Source: Pseudopedobacter sp035496935 (GTDB taxonomy: Bacteria > Bacteroidota > Bacteroidia > Sphingobacteriales > Sphingobacteriaceae). From it: DNA of 64,000 nucleotides. The stretch is taken from assembly GCA_035496935.1 (NCBI GenBank), contig DATJED010000028.1:124001-188000 (forward strand), in the 5' to 3' direction. The first letter of the stretch is position 1. Each line of letters opens with the position of its first letter. Shown piece after piece: positions 19,476 through 27,969 of the stretch. The position numbers and the translations under genes were made by a program. The notes under the pieces are model-generated. The model did not search any database and was not told the origin of the DNA. It worked only from the letters and a program-made list of their open reading frames with translations.

Positions 19476-19922
19476 ATGAGCAATACCGTAACACTGCACC
19501 GAGTACTTACCGCTTCGCCCGAGAAAGTATTCCGGGCATTCGCTAATGCCGATGCTTTTTCGTCATGGCTTCCGCCATTCGGTTTTATATGCAAGGTGCA
19601 TCATTTGGAGTTCCGCGTGGCAGGAACTTACAAAATGTCTTTTTTAAATTTCTCTACAGAGAGTTCCCATTCTTTTGGCGGAGAATTTTTGGAAATCAGA
19701 CCCAATGAACTGATTAAATATACAGACCGTTTTGACGATCCTAATTTACCCGGAGAAATGATTACTACCGTACGGCTGAAAAAAGTTTTATGTGGCACCG
19801 ACTTACATATTGTGCAGGAAGGAATTCCCGATGCAATTCCAGTTGAAATGTGCTATCTGGGATGGCAGGAATCTCTAGAAAAACTGAAGAAACTGGTGGA
19901 ACCCAATATTCCCGATGCGTAA
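19476..19922 (+). CDS. SRPBCC (AHSA1-like) domain protein
   Basis: A 148-residue soluble protein with the AHSA1/START-like pattern: VTLHRVLTASPEKVFRAFANADAFSSWLPP at the start, a central beta sheet (GTYKMSFLNF, GGEFLEIRPNELIKYTDRFDDP) and the closing helix (LGWQESLEKLKKLVEP). These proteins form a hydrophobic cavity for small ligands; their roles are mostly unknown. It begins a group of three small genes (with DoxX-like and DinB-like proteins) of the kind often seen near each other in Bacteroidota, but gaps of 204 and 50 bases make a shared operon uncertain. Confidence 0.88.
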   Translation: MSNTVTLHRVLTASPEKVFRAFANADAFSSWLPPFGFICKVHHLEFRVAGTYKMSFLNFSTESSHSFGGEFLEIRPNELIKYTDRFDDPNLPGEMITTVRLKKVLCGTDLHIVQEGIPDAIPVEMCYLGWQESLEKLKKLVEPNIPDA

Positions 19923-20126
19923 ATTGTCCGTTGGCTAAAGAAGCAATATTGTCAAACTAGCAAATCGTTATGTTTTTCCGTCGGTTGGCGGAGAAACACC
20001 TCACAAGTAAGTATGGACTCTATGAGCAGAATTGCTTGTGAGAACCTTTATACCTCTAAGTGACGGTTGTTTGATAATATCAAAAAAGGGAGCTCACTAT
20101 ACTAAGAACATAGAAATAAAGAGAAA

Positions 20127-20516
20127 ATGAAAAATTCAATCAAAACCAAAATCCTATTTGTATTAGCCCTTTTATTTGGGTTAATGTTTATCAACGCGGG
20201 TTTAAACAAATTTTTAAATTATATGCCAATGCCAGAAAAATTACCCGATAAAATGCTAAAAGCAATGGCGGCATTTATGGAAATCGGTTGGCTTTTTCCA
20301 CTTGTTGGGCTGGCAGAAATCCTTGGAGGACTGCTCATCATCATCCCAAAGACCAGAGCCTTGGGCGCACTGATCATTTTACCCGTAATGGTGGGCATAA
20401 CACTTACAAACATTGTTCAAGACAGTAGTGGCTTGCCTATGGTCATTGCCTTATGGGCTATTTTAATTTGGATAATGGTTGAAAACCGAAGAAAATATTT
20501 GCTTTTGATAGATTAA
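20127..20516 (+). CDS. DoxX-like small membrane protein
   Basis: A 129-residue protein with four membrane helices (ILFVLALLFGLMFINAGLNKF, IGWLFPLVGLAEILGGLLII, LGALIILPVMVGITLTNI and VIALWAILIWIMVE). The FINAGLNKFLNY and AEILGGLLIIIPKTRALGA motifs fit the DoxX/DoxD-like family. Members are linked to redox and membrane stress functions without a defined reaction. A purine-rich ribosome site (AAAGAGAAA) precedes the ATG at 20127. Confidence 0.85.
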   Translation: MKNSIKTKILFVLALLFGLMFINAGLNKFLNYMPMPEKLPDKMLKAMAAFMEIGWLFPLVGLAEILGGLLIIIPKTRALGALIILPVMVGITLTNIVQDSSGLPMVIALWAILIWIMVENRRKYLLLID

Positions 20517-20566
20517 CAAAAAAGTACATTTAGCTCAGCGTTAAGTATAATTTTTACACGAACAAA

Positions 20567-21085
20567 ATGGAGGCAGAAAATCTCAGCATTAAAGCGCTTT
20601 TGTCAGAGATATCCTCGGCAGTAGCCGGGCTTACTACATTGATGGCAACAGTTGATACGCACAAAGTAAACACTAGTCCATACAATGGTAGTTGGACTGC
20701 TCCTCAATTGCTTAACCATGTCACCAAATCAATCAATGGCATGGCAAAAGCAATGCAGACGGAATCAGCACCAGCCAATAGAAACCCATCGGAACGGGTA
20801 GAGGAGCTAAGAAAAATATTTTTAGATTTTTCACAGAAGTTTCAGTCCCCGGCGTTTATAGTTCCAGACGATCACAGCTATGAACAATTGCTAACAATCA
20901 ATCAGCTAAACGAAGCTTTCGAAAGATTTAAGGAAAGTGCAAGTATCGCTAATTTAGAAGGGCTTATTGAAGGATTGCCATTTGGTGCGGTTACCAAGTT
21001 AGAAATCGTGTACTTTACCTTGTTCCACACACAGCGGCATTTACATCAAATGCAAAAAATTTGTGAGGCTTTAAAAACTAAATAA
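20567..21085 (+). CDS. DinB-like (four-helix, DfsB-type) protein
   Basis: This 172-residue protein fits the DinB superfamily: GSWTAPQLLNHVTKSINGMAK holds the first metal-binding-type histidine and HTQRHLHQMQKICEAL the closing histidine cluster. The family forms a four-helix bundle with a divalent metal and includes thiol-dependent transferases and damage-induced proteins; a specific role cannot be given. It lies 50 bases after the DoxX-like gene, same strand. Confidence 0.82.
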   Translation: MEAENLSIKALLSEISSAVAGLTTLMATVDTHKVNTSPYNGSWTAPQLLNHVTKSINGMAKAMQTESAPANRNPSERVEELRKIFLDFSQKFQSPAFIVPDDHSYEQLLTINQLNEAFERFKESASIANLEGLIEGLPFGAVTKLEIVYFTLFHTQRHLHQMQKICEALKTK

Positions 21086-21116
21086 TATCATTAGGCCAAG
21101 AGTTAATTTATGCTTT

Positions 21117-21487
21117 CTAATACGATTTGGAAATAGCATAAATCTCCCCGCGTTTAACGTCCTCAACAAGTCCTTCAACAACATTTACACGGTCGGCCAG
21201 AATAAGCGAAAATCAATGGTCTAAATGGGATTCACTATATTTAAAAGCATGCCTTCTGATTGCGCCACTGAGGCCACAACGCGGAACCGAGGTGCCAAAT
21301 ACCGCGGACACATTCGGGCGTTCAATATATATATATTGATGGGCTGTTGCGGGGGCCTTTCCCAAGTATAACCTTTCTGCTCCTCGTCGGTGCGTTTTTT
21401 TATCGGATAGGTGGGGTCGTTATTTGGATCAGCATCAATGCCCCAGCCATTTATATCCAGTATAGATGTTTTTTCTTAGCGATGCAT
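21117..21487 (-). pseudogene. Decayed conserved hypothetical gene
   Basis: Read on the minus strand, DINGWGIDADPNNDPTYPIK and YTWERPPQQPINI are followed, after a frame change near 21310-21330, by SAVFGTSVPRCGLSGAIRRH, an in-frame TGA inside SESHLDH*FSLILADR where a Trp codon would fit, and then LADRVNVVEGLVEDVKRGEI up to a TAG at 21117-21119. A further stop follows the possible ATG at 21487. The pieces look like one conserved Bacteroidota protein of unknown function (recognised from memory, no search run) broken by at least one frameshift and two stops. Confidence 0.7.
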
Positions 21488-21858
21488 TTATTATTCCAAA
21501 ACAAGACACCAGACTTATCCTTGGGTTCTAGAGCTTTACGTATTCACCTTGTACCGGTAGGAGACTCCGGTTTTTTTGTTTTACTAATGTGCTAAACGAG
21601 AGCGACTGATCGTTCCTGTGAATTGTCTGGGGAAACCATAAAACTCACGGGCGGTAACGGCTCCACCTGTCTATAATCTGCCGGGTTGGAAAAGAGTGAA
21701 AGGGATTACGGATTGGCTAATGGGAAAGAGGTTCAAACTTCGTTGTTCTTTGAAAAAAACCAGCCGTTCATTTTCTGCTAGTAAGGAAGGAGTGGGAGAC
21801 TAACGATTAAAAAATAGAAGGAAGTTTGAGAAGCAAGTATGCCTGCCATGCTAGCTAC
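21488..21858. other. Intergenic region without a recognisable gene
   Basis: No convincing coding sequence. A plus-strand hairpin with ACCGG/CCGGT arms and a T run at 21553-21577 resembles a terminator. The rest looks like relic DNA next to the decayed gene. Confidence 0.4.
21553..21577 (+). terminator. Terminator-like hairpin
   Basis: ACCGG (21553-21557) and CCGGT (21567-21571) form a short GC-rich stem followed by seven T (21571-21577). No intact plus-strand gene directly precedes it, so it may be the relic of a lost gene. Confidence 0.4.
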
Positions 21859-22071
21859 TTATTTTACCAGCTTTAAGGCCTTACCTTTATGCGCCGCCAC
21901 ATGATCTGTTTTGTCGCTTTTTATTTCGTACTGCGGGTCATCTTCATTGGCATGGTGGGTATAACCTTTATAATCAAAATCGCTGGTGTGTACTTTGATT
22001 ATTTTTCCGCTTACATATCCGGCCTCTGAATTCCATTTTACGTGGTCGCCAATTTTAAATTTATTGCTCAT
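21859..22071 (-). CDS. DUF2945 (hypervirulence-associated TUDOR-like) small protein
   Basis: A 70-residue protein: FKIGDHVKWNSEAGYVSGKIIKVHTSDFDYKGYTHHANEDDPQYEI, then SDKTDHVAAHKGKALKLVK. This is the complete DUF2945 pattern, a small beta-barrel resembling a TUDOR domain. Function unknown; such genes are often stress-related in soil bacteria. A degenerate repeat tract (22093-22167) lies just upstream of its start. Confidence 0.85.
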   Translation of the reverse strand: MSNKFKIGDHVKWNSEAGYVSGKIIKVHTSDFDYKGYTHHANEDDPQYEIKSDKTDHVAAHKGKALKLVK

Positions 22072-22092
22072 GTTTTAGAAGGATTAAGTATG

Positions 22093-22167
22093 AAGAATCG
22101 AGAGTTAAGAACCAAGAATCAAGAGTTAAGAAGCGAGAACTAAGAATCAAGAGCCAAGAGCTAGGAA
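22093..22167 (-). repeat. Degenerate word-repeat tract
   Basis: About three imperfect copies of AAGAATCAAGAGTTAAGAAC (starting at 22093, 22114 and 22142) with period near 21-28 bases; within each copy the short word AAGA recurs. It separates two minus-strand genes. Comparable tracts with other words occur elsewhere in the window. Confidence 0.75.
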
Positions 22168-22168
22168 T

Positions 22169-22357
22169 TTATTTGTCATCCAAGGATGACGGACGGCTTT
22201 CACTGATAAATCCGTCAAAACTAGATTTTGGTTTTTGGTCCGGGTTAGAGGATGCATCGGCATCTAACCCCAAATCTAATTTTTCGGTGGCTTCTATCTG
22301 CTCCTTAATTAACTTCTTACCTTTTTGGATGGAATCTTTATCGTTTTCATTTATCAT
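22169..22357 (-). CDS. Small hypothetical protein
   Basis: The ATG at 22357 gives 62 residues (MINENDKDSIQKGKKLIKEQ, then EKLDLGLDADASSNPDQKPK and a Ser-rich end SESRPSSLDDK). It is charged, has no signal peptide or membrane segment and is probably largely disordered. The frame is open further upstream, but that part (MFIKLVYILL) would need a non-ATG start or be non-native. No family recognised; a real gene is likely but not certain. Confidence 0.55.
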   Translation of the reverse strand: MINENDKDSIQKGKKLIKEQIEATEKLDLGLDADASSNPDQKPKSSFDGFISESRPSSLDDK

Positions 22358-22583
22358 ATTGTTATCTAGCAAAATGTAAACCAGTTTAATAAACATTAAA
22401 AAATCAGTTTCTGCTGAGGTAAACCATCATCTACAGTCCGGAATTTCCAGGAAAGTTAAATAGTAAGGAGATTTAGCTGTCGTGTTTTTATGCATAAAAT
22501 CCAGACGGGAAAAATTTTTTACATATTTTAGATAGTTATTTTTCAAAATATCTTTTGTATCTTCACAGTTAAAAAAATCTGTT

Positions 22584-23990
22584 GTGCGAATCATATATTA
22601 CCTTTTAATATTGTTTGTTTTTGCTTCTTGCGAAAAATCGGTTGAGCCGTTAGCAAATCCCGTTTTCTCTGAAAATCCAGAAACAGCTTCAATTGGAGAT
22701 ACAATTACAGTTAAGGGAGAAAATTTTCCGCTGGAAATGAAAGGTCTGAAAATTTTATTTAATGGAAATGAATCGCAAATTATTTCACACTCCGGTACCG
22801 AAATCCGTTTTAAAGTACCAGTTGTAAAAACCAAAGAAGTTTCTGTTAGCATAGATTTTAACAACAAAACCCTGCAAAGTTTTCCGTTTACATTGGGCGA
22901 TGTCCGTATCACAAATGTTTCTGAAAAGATAAAGCTTGGCGGGCTGTGTAAAGTATATGGCAAGAATTTTCAGTTCCTGTCATCCCCTTTATTGGTCATT
23001 AACAATATGGAAGTAAAACCTAGCGCTATTGATGAAAATGGAATGAGTTTTACTTTGCCAGATATTTTATATCCGGACAGAAAGGTTAAGATAGCCATAA
23101 AAGATGCGTCGTTAAGCAATGACTTAGGATACGAAACAAAAATAACAGATAAGTGGGTGAGGGTTGCCTATAGTCCATTTGTAAAAAGAGACTTGTTTAG
23201 TGCCTTCGTTTATAAAAACGAAGGATACGTACTCGGCAATAATCAGGAAGGTACAAAAAAGGTTAATTATTTTTATAAGCTTAATCCCGACACGTATAAA
23301 TATCAGGTTGATACGGTTCCTCTTCAGACAACCACTGCGTTTGCCACTCCTAATCACGTTTATTACGTTGTAAACGGCACTGATATTTTTGAATATAATT
23401 TCGGCGATAAAAGCAGTAGCTACGTTACCACTTGTCCGGATTATAACAAAAACGGATTTTCTTATTTTACCGTGGGCGAGGATATCTACTGTTTGCAGGA
23501 GTATTCCTATCGTTTAGAAGTTGATCCCTTAGCAACTTTGTTTTTTAAATTCGATCATCAATCTAAAACGTGGCAAAGCAGAACTGCGCCTAACAATCTC
23601 AAAAAATTTCGTACTTACAGTGCGACAGTGGCTAATGATATTTATTTTTTAAAGGATGAAACTACGTTAATAAAATATAGTTCACTTGAAGATAAGTGGG
23701 TGCAAAATTTGGAAAGACCGGTGGTAAACGGAACCAAATTTCATATAGATGCGGTTTACAGCAATGCGTTAAGTGTTTATGCTTTGTATAATATTGATGG
23801 TTTAGAGTATATGTATGAGTACTCAACTTACAACGGAAAATGGAAGAACCTCGGTGCAATTATTTCATCACCAACTTATAACTTTTTCGGCTTCTTTATC
23901 GGGAGAAAGCACTTTATCGGCGGGTTCAAACATGATACGCTTTCTTCAGACCTTTTCGAATCTGATGTTGACCATATTTTCCGGTATTAA
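22584..23990 (+). CDS. IPT/TIG-domain lipoprotein with a beta-propeller-like C-terminal part
   Basis: The start is GTG at 22584, supported by the lipoprotein signal MRIIYYLLILFVFASC with the lipobox FASC directly after it. The 468-residue protein carries two immunoglobulin-like IPT/TIG segments (NPETASIGDTITVKGENFP, then VRITNVSEKIKLGGLCKVYG) and then blades resembling Kelch or propeller repeats (HVYYVVNGTDIFEYNF, YSATVANDIYFLKDE, YSNALSVYALYNIDG). It is probably anchored in the outer membrane. Function is unknown; similar proteins often sit in glycan or adhesion loci. It stands alone here. Confidence 0.8.
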   Translation: MRIIYYLLILFVFASCEKSVEPLANPVFSENPETASIGDTITVKGENFPLEMKGLKILFNGNESQIISHSGTEIRFKVPVVKTKEVSVSIDFNNKTLQSFPFTLGDVRITNVSEKIKLGGLCKVYGKNFQFLSSPLLVINNMEVKPSAIDENGMSFTLPDILYPDRKVKIAIKDASLSNDLGYETKITDKWVRVAYSPFVKRDLFSAFVYKNEGYVLGNNQEGTKKVNYFYKLNPDTYKYQVDTVPLQTTTAFATPNHVYYVVNGTDIFEYNFGDKSSSYVTTCPDYNKNGFSYFTVGEDIYCLQEYSYRLEVDPLATLFFKFDHQSKTWQSRTAPNNLKKFRTYSATVANDIYFLKDETTLIKYSSLEDKWVQNLERPVVNGTKFHIDAVYSNALSVYALYNIDGLEYMYEYSTYNGKWKNLGAIISSPTYNFFGFFIGRKHFIGGFKHDTLSSDLFESDVDHIFRY

Positions 23991-24174
23991 AGCTTTAACC
24001 TGGAAAGCTGTTTTGGACTTTATTCTGTCATTACAAGCTAGGTAAAAGGGTAGCAATTGAACGGAACCTAAGGAAATGCTTAAATTCGTTTAAAAATATG
24101 GTTTAACCTCTCTTAAAAAAGGGTAGGAGGTATTAGTTCAAAATCATTCTTTAAATTACTCCAAACCCATAAAA

Positions 24175-24202
24175 CAAAAAAGCCTCACATTTCTGTGAAG
24201 CT
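24175..24202 (-). terminator. Terminator of the tRNA-Phe gene
   Basis: On the minus strand AGCTTCACAGAAATGTGAGGCT forms a hairpin (24181-24202) followed by six T, then GTTTT, directly after the tRNA 3' end. Confidence 0.75.
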
Positions 24203-24213
24203 TTCTGTGGATG

Positions 24214-24286
24214 TGGTGCCTGCTGGGATCGAACCAGCGACACAAGGATTTTCAGTCCTTTGCTCTACCGACTGAGCTAAGGCACC
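24214..24286 (-). tRNA. tRNA-Phe (GAA)
   Basis: The minus strand folds as a 73-base tRNA: acceptor GGTGCCT pairs with AGGCACC, D arm with GCTCAGTCGGTAGAGC, anticodon arm GGACTGAAAATCC with anticodon GAA, T arm GCTGGTTCGATCCCAGC, discriminator A. The CCA end is not encoded. Confidence 0.97.
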
Positions 24287-24542
24287 CGCCGTCCCTTATT
24301 GAAATTGCTTTCTGTTAGGGTTTGCAAATGTAGGCTCTTTTTGTTTAAAACCAAATATTTTGATGAAAAAATCAGTTGATTTTTCGATGTTTTTTGTAAA
24401 TATCTCAACCTCAATTAATTATTTGCCTAATTTTATGACGCCAATAATCCTTAATTTAAATCACTCTAAATAGAAAATAATATGCAAGCATAGCTTTTTT
24501 TGTTGAGGCTATTCATTAACTTCGCTTTATAAACTCAAATAA

Positions 24543-25841
24543 ATGATTTCACAAATAATTTTTACGCTGGTTTTTATTACGGCGGTGGTACTTTTTACCA
24601 TTCAGGTTCGAAAAATTATCCGAAATATCAATCTTGGCAAAGCCATCAACCGTAGCGACAATCCTGCACAAAGATGGGCCGTTATGGCAAAAGTGGCTTT
24701 GGGGCAAAGTAAAATGGTGGTGCGTCCGGTAGCCGGGATCATGCATGTTTTGGTTTATGTCGGTTTTGTTATCATCAATATTGAGGTGCTGGAAATTATT
24801 ATTGACGGCGTTTTCGGCACTCATCGTATTTTCTCGTTCCTAGGTGGTTTGTATAGTTTTCTGATTGGTGCTTTCGAAATATTGGCTTTGTTGGTATTGT
24901 TAGGAGTATTCGTTTTCCTTGCCCGCAGGTTGATTGTTGGTTTGAAACGATTTTCTGGTGTGGAGATGACCGCCTGGCCAAAGTCAGACGCTATTTATAT
25001 CTTAATTATTGAGGTGCTTTTAATGACTGCTTTTTTAACTATGAACGCGGCAGATCATAAATTGCAACTTTTGGGGTATGAACATTACGTTAGTGTAGGA
25101 AGTTTTCCGGTGTCGCAATTCTTAATTGGCTTATTACCTAATGAAGCAAATGCACTGGTGATGATCGAGCGGGCTTGCTGGTGGTTTCATATTATAGGGA
25201 TTTTAGCTTTCCTTAATTATTTGCCAATATCAAAACACTTCCACATTATTTTGGCTTTTCCAAATACTTGGTACAGTAAGCTTGGTCCAAAAGGTCGGTT
25301 TAATAATATGGAATCGGTTAACAATGAGGTTAAAGCAATGTTGGATCCGTCTTTTACGCCACCACCGGCAGATGTGAATTCAAAATTTGGAGCAAAAGAT
25401 GTGCAGGACTTAAATTGGGTGCAGTTGATGAACGCCTATACTTGTACCGAGTGCGGACGTTGTACATCGGTTTGCCCTGCAAACATAACCGGGAAATTGC
25501 TTTCGCCTCGTAAAATTATGATGGATACCCGCGATCGATTAGAGGCGGTAGGGAAAAACATCGACAAGCATGGGAAAGATTACAACGATGGAAAATCTTT
25601 GTTGGATGACTATATCAGCAGAGAAGAGATATGGGCCTGCACCACTTGTAATGCTTGTGTAGAAGCTTGTCCAGTAAACATTGATCCACTTTCTATCATT
25701 ATGGATTTGCGTCGTTATGCGGTTATGGAAGAATCCAACGTAACCGGAAGCTTAAATGCTATGTTCTCTAATGTAGAAAATAACGGTGCACCTTGGAAAT
25801 ATTCGCCGGCGGATAGGTTGAATTGGAAAAACCAGAGTTAA
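24543..25841 (+). CDS. Membrane-bound 4Fe-4S dicluster protein (HdrC/GlpC-like electron carrier)
   Basis: The 432-residue protein has about five N-terminal membrane helices (residues 1-230) followed by a soluble domain with two 4Fe-4S motifs: CTECGRCTSVCPAN and CTTCNACVEACPVN. This layout fits membrane electron-transfer proteins related to the NarI-like/HdrC group, which pass electrons between quinones and a soluble CCG-domain partner. The next gene on the same strand is such a CCG protein, so the two probably form a complex. The donor and acceptor are not evident. Confidence 0.87.
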   Translation: MISQIIFTLVFITAVVLFTIQVRKIIRNINLGKAINRSDNPAQRWAVMAKVALGQSKMVVRPVAGIMHVLVYVGFVIINIEVLEIIIDGVFGTHRIFSFLGGLYSFLIGAFEILALLVLLGVFVFLARRLIVGLKRFSGVEMTAWPKSDAIYILIIEVLLMTAFLTMNAADHKLQLLGYEHYVSVGSFPVSQFLIGLLPNEANALVMIERACWWFHIIGILAFLNYLPISKHFHIILAFPNTWYSKLGPKGRFNNMESVNNEVKAMLDPSFTPPPADVNSKFGAKDVQDLNWVQLMNAYTCTECGRCTSVCPANITGKLLSPRKIMMDTRDRLEAVGKNIDKHGKDYNDGKSLLDDYISREEIWACTTCNACVEACPVNIDPLSIIMDLRRYAVMEESNVTGSLNAMFSNVENNGAPWKYSPADRLNWKNQS

Positions 25842-25941
25842 GATGGAAATACGCAAGAACCAAGATTGATTTTTCTATTGCCCTTGCAAGTCCTGATGAA
25901 ACTCATTATACCAATAACTGTAAATATTAATGAACTCAATG

Positions 25942-26006
25942 GACCAACTTGCCATTAGGCAAATTCACCAACGACTAATGAACAAATGACTAAATGAACT
26001 AAAATC
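25942..26006 (+). repeat. Degenerate word tract before the CCG-domain gene
   Basis: The gap between the two redox genes is built from variants of AATGAACAAATGACTAAATG, with ACTAATGA and AATGAACT recurring. It runs right up to the ATG at 26007. Confidence 0.5.
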
Positions 26007-26801
26007 ATGACTACTGAAAATATAAAAATACCAACAATGGCAGAAATGGTGAGCAATGGCGAAAAACCTGAAATATTGTTTTGGGTGGGCTGTGCCGGGA
26101 GCTATGATGAGCGGGCACAACGTATTACCAGAGCTTTCGCTAAGATATTAAATCATGTTGGGATAAAATTTGCCGTATTGGGTACCGAAGAAAGTTGTAC
26201 CGGCGATCCTGCAAAAAGAGCCGGCAATGAATTCCTGTTCCAAATGCAGGCAATGACCAATATCCAGGTTTTAGACGGCTATGAAATAAAAAAAATAGTA
26301 ACTGCCTGTCCCCACTGCTTCAATACCATAAAAAACGAGTATCCGGGTTTGGGTGGAAATTACGAGGTCATCCACCATACCCAGTTAATTCAGGACTTAA
26401 TAAACGAAGGAAAGTTAAAAGCAGAAGGTGGTGTGTTTAAAGGCAAAAAAATTACTTTCCATGATCCTTGCTATTTAGGTCGGGGGAATGGCGTTTACGA
26501 AGCGCCACGTAGAGCGTTAGAAGTTTTGGATGCCGATTTAGTTGAACTGAAACGATGCAAGTCGAACGGTTTATGTTGCGGTGCCGGAGGCGCTCAAATG
26601 TTTAAAGAACCAGAGAAAGGCAAAAAGGATATAAACCTAGAGCGTATGGAAGATGTTTTAGAAGCCAAGGCCGATGTTGTTGCCGTAGGTTGCCCTTTTT
26701 GTATGACAATGATTAACGATGGCGTTAAGCATTTTGAAAAGGAACAGGAAATCCAGGTTTTAGATATTGCAGAAATTACGGCAAAGGTAAACGGTTTGTA
26801 A
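26007..26801 (+). CDS. CCG-domain (heterodisulfide reductase-related) iron-sulfur protein
   Basis: A 264-residue soluble protein with the two cysteine-rich CCG domains of the HdrB/GlpC/LutA group. The first includes WVGCAGSYDERAQR, TEESCTGDPAKR and VTACPHCFNTIKNEYP; the second HDPCYLGRGNGVYEAPR, GLCCGAGGAQMF and VGCPFCMTMINDG. These domains bind a non-cubane 4Fe-4S cluster and act in two-electron steps. It follows the membrane 4Fe-4S protein after 165 bases, and together they resemble a quinone-linked dehydrogenase or reductase module of unknown substrate. Confidence 0.88.
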   Translation: MTTENIKIPTMAEMVSNGEKPEILFWVGCAGSYDERAQRITRAFAKILNHVGIKFAVLGTEESCTGDPAKRAGNEFLFQMQAMTNIQVLDGYEIKKIVTACPHCFNTIKNEYPGLGGNYEVIHHTQLIQDLINEGKLKAEGGVFKGKKITFHDPCYLGRGNGVYEAPRRALEVLDADLVELKRCKSNGLCCGAGGAQMFKEPEKGKKDINLERMEDVLEAKADVVAVGCPFCMTMINDGVKHFEKEQEIQVLDIAEITAKVNGL

Positions 26802-26850
26802 ATTTGAGAAGCATATTAAGGTTCAAAGGAACTGAAAAGAAAAGATGGAA

Positions 26851-27096
26851 CTATTTAGCGTTAGTCCCGAAGCTGGTAGTAAAAACGGTTTGTGCTACGT
26901 CTAAAGAGTCAATTGCAACCGTAGATTTAAATTTTCTTACAGAAGAAGTTATTGATTTTTCCTTTTGATTCTTTATTTTAAAATTCGCTTGCTTTTGAAT
27001 AGCCTCGCCCTTTGATAGCCATAAACTTAATATCAATGTATGCGCTACTAGTATAACTAGCATAATAAACAAATGATATCCTTTTTTGGTCTCCAT
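26851..27096 (-). CDS. Small single-pass membrane protein, hypothetical
   Basis: The first ATG is at 27096 (the frame continues three codons up to a TTG). It gives 81 residues: METKKGYHLF, one hydrophobic helix (IMLVILVAHTLILSLWL), then a lysine-rich stretch (KQANFKIKNQKEK). No family recognised. It lies 159 bases after rpsP on the same strand, beyond the rpsP terminator. Confidence 0.5.
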   Translation of the reverse strand: METKKGYHLFIMLVILVAHTLILSLWLSKGEAIQKQANFKIKNQKEKSITSSVRKFKSTVAIDSLDVAQTVFTTSFGTNAK

Positions 27097-27200
27097 CAAA
27101 GTCAAAGTTTATGGTAGATTTTTTTGACGCTACTAAGATAAATAAAAATACATCTTACGCAAACACCAAAAATACATAGTAAAAGTGCGTGAAAAATCAT

Positions 27201-27238
27201 AAAAAAAGCTTCTTGAAAATTTTCAAGAAGCTTTTTTA
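27201..27238. terminator. rpsP terminator
   Basis: A perfect palindrome (arms AAGCTTCTTGAAAA and TTTTCAAGAAGCTT) is flanked by A and T runs, directly after the rpsP stop. Confidence 0.9.
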
Positions 27239-27255
27239 TGTTTAAAAATTTAAAA

Positions 27256-27831
27256 CTATTCAGCTGCTGGAGTTTCCTCAGTTGCTGTTTCTTCAGATGA
27301 AGCAACTTCTTTAGTTGCAGCTTCATTGCTAACTTCTTCTGTAGTTTCTTCTTCGGCTACCGGCTCTTCAACAGGAGCGTTTTTAGCAGCTACTGCAGCA
27401 GCAATCGCTTCTTTTTTCTTAGTTTCTGCTTCTAAAGCAGCTTTTTTAGCCAATTCTTTGCCAGATAATAAACTGTCTTTTTTAGCTTGGATTTTACCTT
27501 CTTTACTTTCTAACCAAGTTGCAAATTTAGCATCTGCTTGTTCTTGTGTTAAAGCGCCTTTTGTAATACCACCGTTTAAGTGTTTTTTGTAAAGTACACC
27601 TTTGTCAGAAAGAATTGTTTTTGCAGTATCAGTAGGAGTTGCCCCTGTTGATATCCACTTAACAGCACTATCAAAATTAAGTTCGATTGTTGCTGGGTTG
27701 GTATTTGGATTGTAAGAACCTAATCTTTCAATAAATTTACCATCTCTTGGAGATCTTGAATCTGCCACCACGATGTAATAAAAAGGTTTTCCTTTTTTAC
27801 CGTGTCTTTGTAATCTGATTTTAGTTGCCAT
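27256..27831 (-). CDS. rpsP: 30S ribosomal protein S16 with long C-terminal extension
   Basis: Residues 1-85 are canonical S16 (MATKIRLQRHGKKGKPFYYI, VVADSRSPRDGKFIERLGSY, NFDSAVKWISTGATPTDTAK). The protein continues to 191 residues, twice the usual 80-90, with a lysine/alanine segment (KKAALEAETKKKEAIAAAV) and an acidic Glu/Thr/Ala-rich tail. Such tails on S16 are known in Bacteroidota and are probably disordered. S16 is a primary assembly protein of the 30S subunit. The usual neighbours rimM and trmD are not next to it here. Confidence 0.97.
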   Translation of the reverse strand: MATKIRLQRHGKKGKPFYYIVVADSRSPRDGKFIERLGSYNPNTNPATIELNFDSAVKWISTGATPTDTAKTILSDKGVLYKKHLNGGITKGALTQEQADAKFATWLESKEGKIQAKKDSLLSGKELAKKAALEAETKKKEAIAAAVAAKNAPVEEPVAEEETTEEVSNEAATKEVASSEETATEETPAAE

Positions 27832-27858
27832 TTTTTAAATACATTAAATTTTGCAATA

Positions 27859-27889
27859 CCCCTTTTTCACGAAAAGGGACGCAAATGTA
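27859..27889 (-). promoter_or_regulatory. rpsP promoter and leader hairpin
   Basis: On the minus strand TACATTTG (27889-27882) matches the Bacteroidota -7 box. Just downstream CCCTTTT and AAAAGGG (27878-27859) form a 7-base stem that would lie at or just after the transcript start. Whether this is an operator or a leader element is open. Confidence 0.5.
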
Positions 27890-27969
27890 CATTTTTTAAT
27901 GCGGATAAGCTAATTCAATAATATTATTTTTTTCATGGGAAGCTAAGAAAATGTAATTACTTTTATTCT

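Noticed and set aside
20567..21085. DinB DNA polymerase IV
   Set aside because: The protein is of the small four-helix DinB/DfsB superfamily, not the Y-family polymerase that shares the name.
21347..21595. Plus-strand 82-codon frame
   Set aside because: Opposite strand to the decayed gene and not protein-like.
22093..22167. Possible CRISPR array
   Set aside because: Copies are imperfect, spacing varies from 21 to 28 bases, there are no unique spacers and no cas genes.
27102..27326. Lys/Leu-rich 74-codon frame at the rpsP end
   Set aside because: It is the shadow of the rpsP tail and of the terminator, with low-complexity composition only.
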